Assembly: GCA_043775015.1 (NCBI GenBank) | Contig: JAYVSV010000047.1 | Coordinates: 1 to 64,000 of the forward strand | Length of the DNA: 64,000 bases | Direction: 5' to 3' | Source: CANJXF01 sp043775015 | GTDB taxonomy: Bacteria; Verrucomicrobiota; Verrucomicrobiia; Limisphaerales; CANJXF01 | Shown: positions 43,188 to 51,307 of the stretch, piece by piece | Layout: each line of letters opens with the position of its first letter | Numbering within the stretch: the stretch's first letter is position 1 | Program-made: the position numbers and the translations under genes | The notes under the pieces: model-generated | Told to the model about the DNA's origin: nothing | Seen by the model: only the letters and a program-made list of their open reading frames with translations | Databases searched by the model: none

Positions 43188-44990
43188 ATGAACTCAGTCT
43201 TGTTTGGAATCGTGTCGGTTCCGCTCGTTATCACAGCAGTCGTGCTCATTGGTCTATTGTTTTTAGCGCCCTCGCTCTTGGGAATCGTAGTGATTCGCGA
43301 AATGCAGGTTGGTGTCGTGGTGAAAAAGTTTTCGTCACGCAGCTTAACGCCCGGACGACTCATCGCCATCGATGGGGAAGCCGGTTACCAGGCGGACACG
43401 CTTGCGCCGGGTCTTCATTTCGGTTTCTGGCGTTGGCAATATCGCGTCTTCCGAATGCCGGTGACGATTGTGCCTCAAGGTGAAATTGCGCTCGTCGTGG
43501 CTGCGGATGGTTGCTCAATTCCGGCTGAACGAATTCTCGGCAGGATCGTTGATTCTGATAATTTTCAGGACGCTCGAAAATTTCTGATCAACGGCGGCGA
43601 AAAGGGCCGTCAATTGGGAATCCTGACCGCCGGAACTTACCGAATCAACACGGCCATCTTCGCCGTGATCACGGCTGCCGACGCGGGTAACCATTCAATG
43701 CATCCGCAGCAACTTCAGATCACGCGGGTCGAACCCGACCAGGTTGGCATCGTGACCACGCTTGATGGTTTATCGATCGACGCGGGAGAAATTGCCGGGT
43801 CAACGATTCCCGCCCACGACAATTTTCAAAATGCGCAGGCGTTCATCGACGGAGGCGGGCGCCGCGGTTTGCAGGAACAAATTCTCCTGTCCGGCACCTG
43901 GAATTTGAATCCGTGGTTTGCGCAAGTGGAACCAGTGCCGATGGTGCAGATTCCCATTGGTTACGTCGGCGTCGTCATTTCATTTGTAGGACGGATTCAC
44001 GAAGACGTCAGTGGCATCGATTTCAAACATGGCGATCTCGTGAATGTCGGCCACAAAGGCGTTTGGGTCTCGCCCCTTTATCCTGGAAAACATCCGCTCA
44101 ATACCTGCGTGATGAAAGTCGAACTCGTTCCGACAACGAACATCGTGCTGAACTGGGCCGTTCAGACTGAATCCCACCATTACGATGCAAAACTTTCTTC
44201 GATCACGGTGCGATCGAAAGATGGTTTCGCCTTCAATCTCGACGTCTCACAAATCATTCACGTCGGTGCGCTCGATGCCCCGAAAGTGATTTCGCGCGTC
44301 GGTTCGATGCAAAATCTGGTGGATCATGTCCTTCAGCCGATTGTCGGAAATTATTTTCGTAACTCAGCGCAGGATTACACCGTGCTCGATTTCCTCGGCG
44401 CACGGAGCCATCGGCAAACTGAGGCTGCGGAACATATTCGCGAGGCTCTTGGCGCTTACGACGTGCAAGCCATCGACACGCTCATCGGCGATATCAATCC
44501 GCCAAAAGAATTGATGACCACTCAAACCGACCGGAAAATTGCCGAGGAACAACGTAAAACTTACGAGGTCCAGGAAGAGGCGCAAAAGCAGCGGCAACAA
44601 CTCGTGCGTCAAACCTCGCTTGCCGATATTCAGCACCAGGTTGTCGGAGCGGAACAAGGCGTCAGCATCGCGGAATTGCAAGCCAACGCCCACATCAAAC
44701 AAGCGACCGGTGAAGCTGAGTCCATCCGCCTGAGATCCATTGGCGAAGCGGAAGCGATTCGTGCCACCGGCAATGCCAAAGCCGAAGTGTATCGCGTCGG
44801 TGTCGAAGCGATCGGCGCGCACGGCTACACCGTGATGCAACTCATGCAAATCGTCGGCGAGCGCAACGTACGCATCGTTCCTGATGTTGCGGTCAGCGGA
44901 GCGAATGCGAATCCAGGACTTGTCGATGGGATGCTTGCCATGATGATGCGCAATCAGTCAACCGGTGTCGCCGCCGCGAAACAAAATTAA
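43188..44990 (+). CDS. SPFH/flotillin-like membrane protein with four N-terminal beta modules
   Basis: The 600-residue protein has an N-terminal membrane segment (about 9-33) and then four related beta-rich modules (about 36-94, 95-162, 180-249, 254-315). The two middle ones share GEI..., DNFQDARKFLINGG/DNFQNAQAFIDGGG, GRQLGILTAGTY/GLQEQILLSGTW. An SPFH/band 7 domain follows (about 318-430), with SSITVRSKDGFAFNLDVSQI. A charged coiled-coil with Ala/Glu repeats (about 460-545) and GEAESIRLRSIGEAEAIRA, typical of flotillins, comes next. A ggag 6 nt before ATG 43188 supports the start. It should form oligomeric membrane scaffolds. Regulation by the c-di-AMP riboswitch upstream is the striking point. 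Confidence 0.85.
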   Translation: MNSVLFGIVSVPLVITAVVLIGLLFLAPSLLGIVVIREMQVGVVVKKFSSRSLTPGRLIAIDGEAGYQADTLAPGLHFGFWRWQYRVFRMPVTIVPQGEIALVVAADGCSIPAERILGRIVDSDNFQDARKFLINGGEKGRQLGILTAGTYRINTAIFAVITAADAGNHSMHPQQLQITRVEPDQVGIVTTLDGLSIDAGEIAGSTIPAHDNFQNAQAFIDGGGRRGLQEQILLSGTWNLNPWFAQVEPVPMVQIPIGYVGVVISFVGRIHEDVSGIDFKHGDLVNVGHKGVWVSPLYPGKHPLNTCVMKVELVPTTNIVLNWAVQTESHHYDAKLSSITVRSKDGFAFNLDVSQIIHVGALDAPKVISRVGSMQNLVDHVLQPIVGNYFRNSAQDYTVLDFLGARSHRQTEAAEHIREALGAYDVQAIDTLIGDINPPKELMTTQTDRKIAEEQRKTYEVQEEAQKQRQQLVRQTSLADIQHQVVGAEQGVSIAELQANAHIKQATGEAESIRLRSIGEAEAIRATGNAKAEVYRVGVEAIGAHGYTVMQLMQIVGERNVRIVPDVAVSGANANPGLVDGMLAMMMRNQSTGVAAAKQN

Positions 44991-45016
44991 TCGAGCGGTA
45001 GAATAATTAACTAAAA

Positions 45017-45043
45017 CGGAGCACGTGTTCATCGCGTGCTCCG
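45017..45043 (+). terminator. hairpin after the SPFH gene
   Basis: cggagcacg pairs with cgtgctccg (9 bp, loop 9 nt) 27 nt after the stop. There is no T-run, so it may be a non-canonical terminator or only a stable 3' hairpin. Nothing else is recognisable in the gap to 45239. Confidence 0.45.
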
Positions 45044-45239
45044 GATTTGCGTAACTACAATTCTCTCGCCGCTTTCTGTTTGGAACAGGCGGAGGCGAGG
45101 CCCGCGCAGGTCGTCAAAAATAAAATTCGGCAGAGCGGAGATTTGGAGTTCTGGGATCACGAGACAGCGCGGCGCAAAAAGGGAGGACATGTTGCGGCAT
45201 TTCGCTTGGAAAATTTCATCGCCCGCATAATCTCCAGTC

Positions 45240-46355
45240 ATGTTGAACCAAAATCGCCCCTGTTTTTCGCGCGCCATTCATGGCGTCAAAAAATTCTTGG
45301 CCACAATTCCATTCTTGATTGCCGCCGTCATACTGATTGTTGGCAATTCCATTCAAGCTCAGGTTCCGCTCCGGGAACGGCTTAAAACATCTTCGTTCAA
45401 AATCGCCCACGAAACTTATACCAACGGCAACTGGGAAATTTTCGTCATGAATTCTGACGGCTCTGAACCCGCCAACCTCACCAACACGCCGAAGGAGCAC
45501 GAGCATTATCCACAAGTGTCGCCGGATGGAACCAAGATTTGCTTTTCGGTGGACGAAGGCGAGGGCCGCGACGCCGTGCGCAGTCTATGGGTCATGGATG
45601 TTGACGGGAAGAATCGGAAGAAGCTGGCCGATCACGCGCGCGAACCATTCTGGAAGCCGGACGGCAAAGTCATCGGCTTTCTGCCACAGGAATTTACCAA
45701 ATTCAATGTGATGGATTATTCCACGAAGGGGATGAGTTTCTACGACTTGGCGACCGGCAAGATCGAGCCGCATCCGAACAGCACCAATCTTTTCCATCTC
45801 TACAATCCGAGCTTTGCGCCGAACGGAAAATGGATCGTATCCACTGTTCATGCGGGAATGGGCTTCGGCCACGCCATTCTCGCAATCGAAGCGAATGGCA
45901 ACCGGATTATCAATCTCAAAATCCCCGGTTGCCGTCCATGTGTCAGCCCCGATGGCAAACAGCTCGCCTGGGGTTCTGGAGATCATGAAGTCGTCCTCGC
46001 GCCCATTGATCTGGAATCAGACTCGCCTGCGGTGGGGAAATGGCGGTTGCTTATCCAAGACAAAACCAACGAGACCTATCATGTGGATTGGTCACCCGAC
46101 AGCCGTTTCGTGAGCCTCGATTTTGGGCCTGCCAGTAAAGGCGATCCGAGCAAGGCAGGAACGTTCCAGGCCGCCTGCGAAATTGTCGGCGTATATGCGC
46201 CGGGCTGGAATCTCTGCGTCGTCTCGGCGGAACGAAGTGGCGTCGTGGATCTAAGCCACGCGACTGAAGCTGACTTTGTCATGCTTACGACCAACGGATT
46301 GAGCAACAAAGAATCGGCGTGGTTCCGTTCACCGGCAAAAGGAAATAAGAAATGA
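45240..46355 (+). CDS. TolB-like beta-propeller protein, exported
   Basis: The 371-residue protein has a signal/anchor segment (TIPFLIAAVILIVGNSIQAQ) and repeated TolB/WD40-like blades: WEIFVMNSDGSEPANLTNTP, YPQVSPDGTKICFSV, LWVMDVDGKNRKKLAD, CVSPDGKQLAWGSGD and VDWSPDSRFVSLDFG. Such propellers bind proteins or sugars in the periplasm. The gene overlaps the next one by ATGA (46352-46355), so it is translationally coupled to a formylglycine-generating-enzyme-like lipoprotein. Its exact role is unknown. Confidence 0.8.
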   Translation: MLNQNRPCFSRAIHGVKKFLATIPFLIAAVILIVGNSIQAQVPLRERLKTSSFKIAHETYTNGNWEIFVMNSDGSEPANLTNTPKEHEHYPQVSPDGTKICFSVDEGEGRDAVRSLWVMDVDGKNRKKLADHAREPFWKPDGKVIGFLPQEFTKFNVMDYSTKGMSFYDLATGKIEPHPNSTNLFHLYNPSFAPNGKWIVSTVHAGMGFGHAILAIEANGNRIINLKIPGCRPCVSPDGKQLAWGSGDHEVVLAPIDLESDSPAVGKWRLLIQDKTNETYHVDWSPDSRFVSLDFGPASKGDPSKAGTFQAACEIVGVYAPGWNLCVVSAERSGVVDLSHATEADFVMLTTNGLSNKESAWFRSPAKGNKK

Positions 46356-47287
46356 TGTTGCGGCCAAATTGTTTACTAGTGCTGGCTGCGACAGCTTTGA
46401 TTCTGGTTTCGTGCGGGAAGCCCGCTGCTGAATCACCGGGCGAAGCGAATGCTACTGCCCCGCAAACCACAACCAGTGTCTCAGCTCCCGTCGAGATTGT
46501 TACCAAGTCCGCCGTCGAAATGGTTTACGTTCCCAGTGGTGAATTCATGATGGGCAGCAGCCAGGGCAATCCTGATGAAGCGCCGGCCCATAAGGTTCGC
46601 ATTACTGGTTTCCTGATGGACAAGTTTGAAGTGACGCATGAAATGTTGAAGCGGGCGCAGTTGCCCAACCCTTCCCATTGGCAGGAGAACGCCAAAAATC
46701 CCGTGGAGCGAATTCGCTGGCGGGATGCCAAGCAATACTGCAATGAGCGTTCAATCCTGGACGGATTGAAGCCGTGCTACAACGAGAAGACCAGCGATTG
46801 GGATGTGGATTTTTCAGCCAATGGTTATCGTCTTCCCACCGAGGCGGAGTGGGAATACGCCGCCCACGCCGGAACAGATGGACCGTATGATTTCGGCCAG
46901 CCCGACAAGCTGCGTCAGCATGCGTGGTTCGCCGAAAACGCGGATCAGAAAACCCATGCCGTGGGCCAGAAGAAGCCGAACCATTGGGGACTCTACGATC
47001 TGTATGGGAACGTGTCTGAATGGTGCGAGGATGTTTACAGCCCGACCTACTACAAGGAAAGCCCGCCAACCGATCCGCACGGCCCGCCGAGTCTCGGAAA
47101 GGATGCAAAGCGCGTGATTCGCGGAGGTAGCTGGAAATCCAGCTCTAGCGCATCTCGCACCACCACCCGTCGAGGAGAGGTGACCGGCGACAGTGATGCC
47201 TGTTTCTCCACTGACTTTTGCGGATTCCGTTGCGTGCGGCGGATCACGATCGAAGAACTCAATGGGATGAAAAGCAATGCAAAGTAA
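46352..47287 (+). CDS. formylglycine-generating-enzyme (SUMF1)-family lipoprotein
   Basis: The 311-residue protein has a lipoprotein signal (LAATALILVS-Cys21) followed by the FGE-sulfatase domain: MVYVPSGEFMMGSSQGNPDE, DKFEVTHEML, NGYRLPTEAEWEYAAHAG, GNVSEWCEDVY, RVIRGGSWKSSSS and FCGFRCVRR. True sulfatase-activating enzymes need paired Cys for copper; here an FxxCGFRC pattern is present but the rest is not decisive. Many family members are non-catalytic surface proteins. It overlaps the TolB-like gene and is followed after 41 nt by the MBOAT gene. Confidence 0.82.
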   Translation: MMLRPNCLLVLAATALILVSCGKPAAESPGEANATAPQTTTSVSAPVEIVTKSAVEMVYVPSGEFMMGSSQGNPDEAPAHKVRITGFLMDKFEVTHEMLKRAQLPNPSHWQENAKNPVERIRWRDAKQYCNERSILDGLKPCYNEKTSDWDVDFSANGYRLPTEAEWEYAAHAGTDGPYDFGQPDKLRQHAWFAENADQKTHAVGQKKPNHWGLYDLYGNVSEWCEDVYSPTYYKESPPTDPHGPPSLGKDAKRVIRGGSWKSSSSASRTTTRRGEVTGDSDACFSTDFCGFRCVRRITIEELNGMKSNAK

Positions 47288-47328
47288 AGTATCCCTTCCC
47301 ATGCTGAACTAGCTCTTGCTCCTCGACC

Positions 47329-48930
47329 ATGCTCTTCCACACCTGGCCTTTCCTGATTTTTCTGCTGATCGTCCTGCCGGTTTTTTATGCCCTGCGCAAA
47401 ACCCGGTTGTGGCTTCCGTGGCTTACCATGGCCTCCTATTTCTTTTACGGCTGGTGGAATCCTTATTACCTCCTCCTTGTCGTGTATTCCACGGTACTCG
47501 ATTTCGCCCTGGTAGCCTTGATGGATCATTGTCCGCGCGAGGGGCAGAAGGTTGACCTGCTTGGCCGACTAACGCGCTTGGATTTCGGCAACTCGACACT
47601 GAAACTCGCATTCATCGTCTCAGCGTTCGCTACATTGGGCAGTCTGGCAGTAGCCTTCCTTGGTCCACAAACGCTACGTCCCACGATGGTCGCATTCAGC
47701 CTGATCGTGTTGTTGATGGCCCTGGGAGCGCTCTATAGCAGCCGGAAGATTTGGCTGCTCATCAGCCTCGTGAACAACCTCGCTCTGCTGATCTTCTTCA
47801 AATACGCCCGCTTCGGTGTGGAGAACTTGAACGCCGTTTTTTCGTGGCTTCATCTCTCGTTAAAATTTCCCGATCCCTCCACGCTCATGCCGTTCGGCTT
47901 TGAATACATACTCCCGGTCGGGATTTCATTTTTCACCTTCCAATCCCTAAGCTACACCATCGATTTTTATTTTGGGAACGTTCAGCGGGAACGAAATTTC
48001 CTGCGCTTCGCCACGTTCGTCTGCTTCTTCCCGCAACTAATGGCCGGTCCGATCGAACGCGCGAAACATCTTTTGCCTCAATTCCATCAGTTCCCCCCCG
48101 TTCGCCTCCAGAACTTCACCGATGGCGCATCCCTTTTCCTCGTCGGCTTGTTCAAGAAACTCGCGCTCGCCAACTACCTTTCCTTTTACGTCGAGCGCGT
48201 TTATGAGAATCCAAATGCGTTCGGAGCACCGGCCCTAATTCTCGCCACCGTGGCGTTTGGATGGCAGATCTATTTCGATTTCAGCGGCTACACGGACATG
48301 GCTCGTGGCGTCGCCAAGCTGATGGGATTTAATTTAATCCTGAACTTCAACAACCCCTATCTCGCCACCGGTATCGGCGAATTCTGGTCGCGCTGGCATA
48401 TCGGGCTTTCTTCCTGGTTCCGGGACTATGTTTACATCCCGCTTGGCGGCAATCGCGGCGGCGTTTTCCAAACCTATCGCAACCTTCTTATCACCTTTCT
48501 TATTTCCGGCATCTGGCATGGCGCAAACTGGACGTTTGTCATCTGGGGCGCACTCCATGGCCTCGGCGTTGTGGTCACACGCGAACTGGAGCGCTCAGCC
48601 ACTTACCGCGACCGCGTGCCCAAAATTTTCAAACAGGCCGGCGTCTTCATTTTCGTTTCCTTTACCTGGATTTTCTTCCGGGCCGAGTCCTTGAAAGATG
48701 CGCTCTTGATCGTGCAACGCATTTTCACCGCCGCATGGGTGAACTCGCAGGTGCCCATCATCATGGTGGCCTTGGTCGCGCTGGTGTGGCTCTACCAGTT
48801 TCTCTATGAATCAAAGTTCCGCGAGATCCTGAGCACGAGTCTGGTCCGCATTTGCATGGTGGTGTTGATGATTCTGTACCTCTGCCTCTGCTCCTCCGGT
48901 GGTGGTGCGTTTCTCTATTTTCAATTCTGA
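47329..48930 (+). CDS. MBOAT-family membrane-bound O-acyltransferase (AlgI-like)
   Basis: The 533-residue polytopic protein has about ten membrane segments and the AlgI/DltB-type motifs LPVGISFFTFQSLSYTIDFY, FFPQLMAGPIERAKHLLPQF, DFSGYTDMARGVAKLMGF, GEFWSRWHIGLSSWFRDYVY and the catalytic His in GIWHGANWTFVIWG. Family members transfer acyl groups across the membrane to exported polysaccharides or teichoic acids. The next gene (SGNH) starts 1 nt after its stop, the usual pairing for O-acetylation systems. The polymer modified is unknown. Confidence 0.9.
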   Translation: MLFHTWPFLIFLLIVLPVFYALRKTRLWLPWLTMASYFFYGWWNPYYLLLVVYSTVLDFALVALMDHCPREGQKVDLLGRLTRLDFGNSTLKLAFIVSAFATLGSLAVAFLGPQTLRPTMVAFSLIVLLMALGALYSSRKIWLLISLVNNLALLIFFKYARFGVENLNAVFSWLHLSLKFPDPSTLMPFGFEYILPVGISFFTFQSLSYTIDFYFGNVQRERNFLRFATFVCFFPQLMAGPIERAKHLLPQFHQFPPVRLQNFTDGASLFLVGLFKKLALANYLSFYVERVYENPNAFGAPALILATVAFGWQIYFDFSGYTDMARGVAKLMGFNLILNFNNPYLATGIGEFWSRWHIGLSSWFRDYVYIPLGGNRGGVFQTYRNLLITFLISGIWHGANWTFVIWGALHGLGVVVTRELERSATYRDRVPKIFKQAGVFIFVSFTWIFFRAESLKDALLIVQRIFTAAWVNSQVPIIMVALVALVWLYQFLYESKFREILSTSLVRICMVVLMILYLCLCSSGGGAFLYFQF

Positions 48931-48931
48931 C

Positions 48932-50125
48932 ATGAACAACGCACCCACACCCACCAAACCGGAATCTCCATTGAGCCAGACCCATGGTGTGAAAATTCCT
49001 TTCGGCGTCACGGAAGTAAGATTGACCGGCCGCCAATGGCTCATCTCGCTTTTGATTCTCGTGCTGGTTGCGGTCTCCACGCCGATGATTTGGGAGAAGG
49101 TCGAGCGATTCACGACCAGCTCCGATTATCGCCTCCCTTACCTGCTCAGCAAAGATTACTGGCTTTACGGTCGCCGACTCCGCGAGTTAAACGATGAAAA
49201 CAAAATCGTCCTGCTCGGCGACTCGGTGGTCTGGGGCGAGTACGTTTTGCCCAATGGCACTTTATCCCATTTTCTAAACCAGGTGTCGGGCGAAACAAAC
49301 CGTTTCGTCAACGGCGGAGTCAACGGCTTGTTTCCGCTGGCCATGGAAGGACTGGTTCGCAGCCATGGCCAGCCCTTGCAACACCGGAAGGTGATCGTGC
49401 AATGCAACCTCCTTTGGATGACCAGCCCCAAGGCCGATTTAAGCATCGAACAAGAAGAACCATTTAACCACTCCCGGCTGGTTCCGCAATTTAGTCCGCG
49501 TATCCCCTGCTACAAAGCCGACGCCAGCGAGAGGTTAGGCGTGGTCGTGGAGCGTAATGTCCACTTCCTCTCCTGGGTGAACCATTTGCAAGATGCCTAC
49601 TTCGGCCAAAAAAGCATTTTGAAATGGACTCTCGCCGACGATGGTGGCAACCCGCCGCAGTATCCGAATGCTTATCGCAATCCTCTTTCTTCGATCACGC
49701 TCGAAGTTCCGTCCGCTCCTGAAATTGATCCGCAACGCGGCCCTCTAAGTGCGCGGCACAAACCGTGGTCAACTAATGGGGTCGGCACGACTCGATTCGA
49801 TTGGGTCGCTTTGGAAGCATCGCTCCAATGGCAGGCTTTTGAGCGCGTGATCGAGTTGCTCGAAAAGCGGGGTGACAACGTCTTCGTTGTGCTTGGACCT
49901 TTCAACGAACACATGATAGCCGAGGAGAACCGTCCGGCCTACCGCAAACTTCGCGATGGCATCTCACTCTGGCTTTCAAATAGACGTATAGCTTACGTCA
50001 CGCCCGAGCCTCTATCCAGCTTGCTTTATGCCGACGCCAGTCATCCGCTAACGGAAGGCTATGAGCAGTTGGCGAAACAAATCTTTCTCGACGCAAGCTT
50101 CCAACAGTGGTTGGGAAAAAAATGA
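48932..50125 (+). CDS. SGNH-fold membrane-anchored protein, AlgJ/AlgX-like partner of MBOAT
   Basis: The 397-residue protein has one N-terminal membrane segment (about residues 37-53) and an SGNH-hydrolase-like domain. IVLLGDSVVWGEY holds the GDS Ser98, FVNGGVNG a downstream Gly/Asn region, LGPFNEHM a mid-domain loop, and YADASHPLTEGYEQLAKQI the Asp-x-x-His pair. In AlgJ/AlgX, DltD and similar systems such proteins complete acyl transfer in the periplasm. The ATG at 48932, one nt after the MBOAT stop, is preferred over in-frame codons inside it. Confidence 0.82.
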   Translation: MNNAPTPTKPESPLSQTHGVKIPFGVTEVRLTGRQWLISLLILVLVAVSTPMIWEKVERFTTSSDYRLPYLLSKDYWLYGRRLRELNDENKIVLLGDSVVWGEYVLPNGTLSHFLNQVSGETNRFVNGGVNGLFPLAMEGLVRSHGQPLQHRKVIVQCNLLWMTSPKADLSIEQEEPFNHSRLVPQFSPRIPCYKADASERLGVVVERNVHFLSWVNHLQDAYFGQKSILKWTLADDGGNPPQYPNAYRNPLSSITLEVPSAPEIDPQRGPLSARHKPWSTNGVGTTRFDWVALEASLQWQAFERVIELLEKRGDNVFVVLGPFNEHMIAEENRPAYRKLRDGISLWLSNRRIAYVTPEPLSSLLYADASHPLTEGYEQLAKQIFLDASFQQWLGKK

Positions 50126-50180
50126 AGAATGCGGCCTGCCTTGGAAGTCTCCTCGTAGGGTGAACGCGGCGTGACCTACG

Positions 50181-51041
50181 CTATTTTTTCCGGGTGGAGT
50201 TCTCTTGCAGCCAAACAATATCTGGATTGTTGGGTTGGGATTGACCCAATGGAAGTAACTGACCCGGTTTGAGAACCGGCGAGGTTCGTGCGTCGCGCCA
50301 TCTTTTGATTTCCGAGTGGCCATCGCCGAAAGAAAATCCGCCGGCGCGATTGTGATAACTGGCAGGGAAGTCCACCATCACCGTGGTTTGCGGTTTGTCG
50401 GGATAACCCTCCATCTGCACGACGAAGAAGCCGTCGTTGATGCTGTCCTCCCGCTCATCCAACAGCACCCAGGTTTTGGAGGGGCCGGGGTTGAGCATCT
50501 GTGCGGTTTTTTGGTAAACCGTCCATGTAGGTCCCCACCCGCCATCGGTTCCCTGATTGCCCCCCACGAAAATATTCATGGACATGCTGCGGATACGAGA
50601 CACCGCTTTTCCTAGATTATTTTTGACCATACTCAGGTCGGCTGGACACTTAAAGATCGCCGGCTGTTTCCCACAGTAAGGCCACAAGGGACTTCTTGTT
50701 ATGTTTCTAGTGATGTCCCAATTGACTGAATCCGAGCCAAAATCCAGCACCCCTGCGCACCAGGCATAAGGCGCGTTGGCGTTGGGAAAGTCAGGAGCGT
50801 ATGCGTAAGGAATCCGGTCGGCGTTGTCGTCGGCATACATCCGCCAGGCGAGCACCAACTGTTTGTGATTGTTCATGCACAGTATTCCCTGCGCTTTCTG
50901 CTTCGCTTTGGCCAGAGCTGGTAATAATAGGCCCGCCAGGATCGCTATGATGGCAATGACAACCAGCAGTTCGATGAGGGTGAAGCCATTGCGGCGTTGG
51001 CCCTGAGGGTAAACCGGCACATAAACTGTTTGTTTCATCAT
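50181..51041 (-). CDS. prepilin-like protein (orphan pseudopilin)
   Basis: The 286-residue protein begins with a charged leader and NGFTLIELLVVIAIIAILAG, then KAKQKAQGILCMNNHKQLV, FKCPADLSM, and FSFGDGHSEIKRW with an ending NSTRKK. It is a close paralogue of the product of 2375-3193. As there, prepilin peptidase processing is expected, no secretion genes are near, and the function is unknown. It is convergent with the SGNH gene and divergent from the penicillin acylase-like gene, a layout reminiscent of the other locus where a related pseudopilin is divergent from redoxin-cytochrome genes. Confidence 0.85.
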   Translation of the reverse strand: MMKQTVYVPVYPQGQRRNGFTLIELLVVIAIIAILAGLLLPALAKAKQKAQGILCMNNHKQLVLAWRMYADDNADRIPYAYAPDFPNANAPYAWCAGVLDFGSDSVNWDITRNITRSPLWPYCGKQPAIFKCPADLSMVKNNLGKAVSRIRSMSMNIFVGGNQGTDGGWGPTWTVYQKTAQMLNPGPSKTWVLLDEREDSINDGFFVVQMEGYPDKPQTTVMVDFPASYHNRAGGFSFGDGHSEIKRWRDARTSPVLKPGQLLPLGQSQPNNPDIVWLQENSTRKK

Positions 51042-51120
51042 AAACTTAACGTGTTGGTTGGCTGATCTTGTTGTAACAGTTAGCCCATTTCTTCCGTCAG
51101 CGCTATCTGTTTTTTTTAAT

Positions 51121-51158
51121 CCGGGTTGAGAATCCGGTCGAAGCGGAATAAATTCCGC
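51121..51158. repeat. two adjacent hairpins in a divergent intergenic gap
   Basis: ccgggtt-gag-aatccgg (51121-51137) and gcggaat-aa-attccgc (51143-51158) are two perfect or near-perfect stems five nt apart, in the 266-nt gap between divergent pseudopilin and penicillin acylase genes. They look like a REP-type repeat or operator pair; function unknown. Confidence 0.45.
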
Positions 51159-51307
51159 GCTCCAGTGTCAGAATTGCTGCCACAAACGTATCGGTCCTGA
51201 CCGTAGCCTAACGCCCAGCCTGGGGATTCTTAGCTGCGGTTTCCGGGCAGTTTGTTTAGTAACGATTTATGGTTGTAGATTAGGCACGGGTCATTGATGA
51301 TCGAAAA

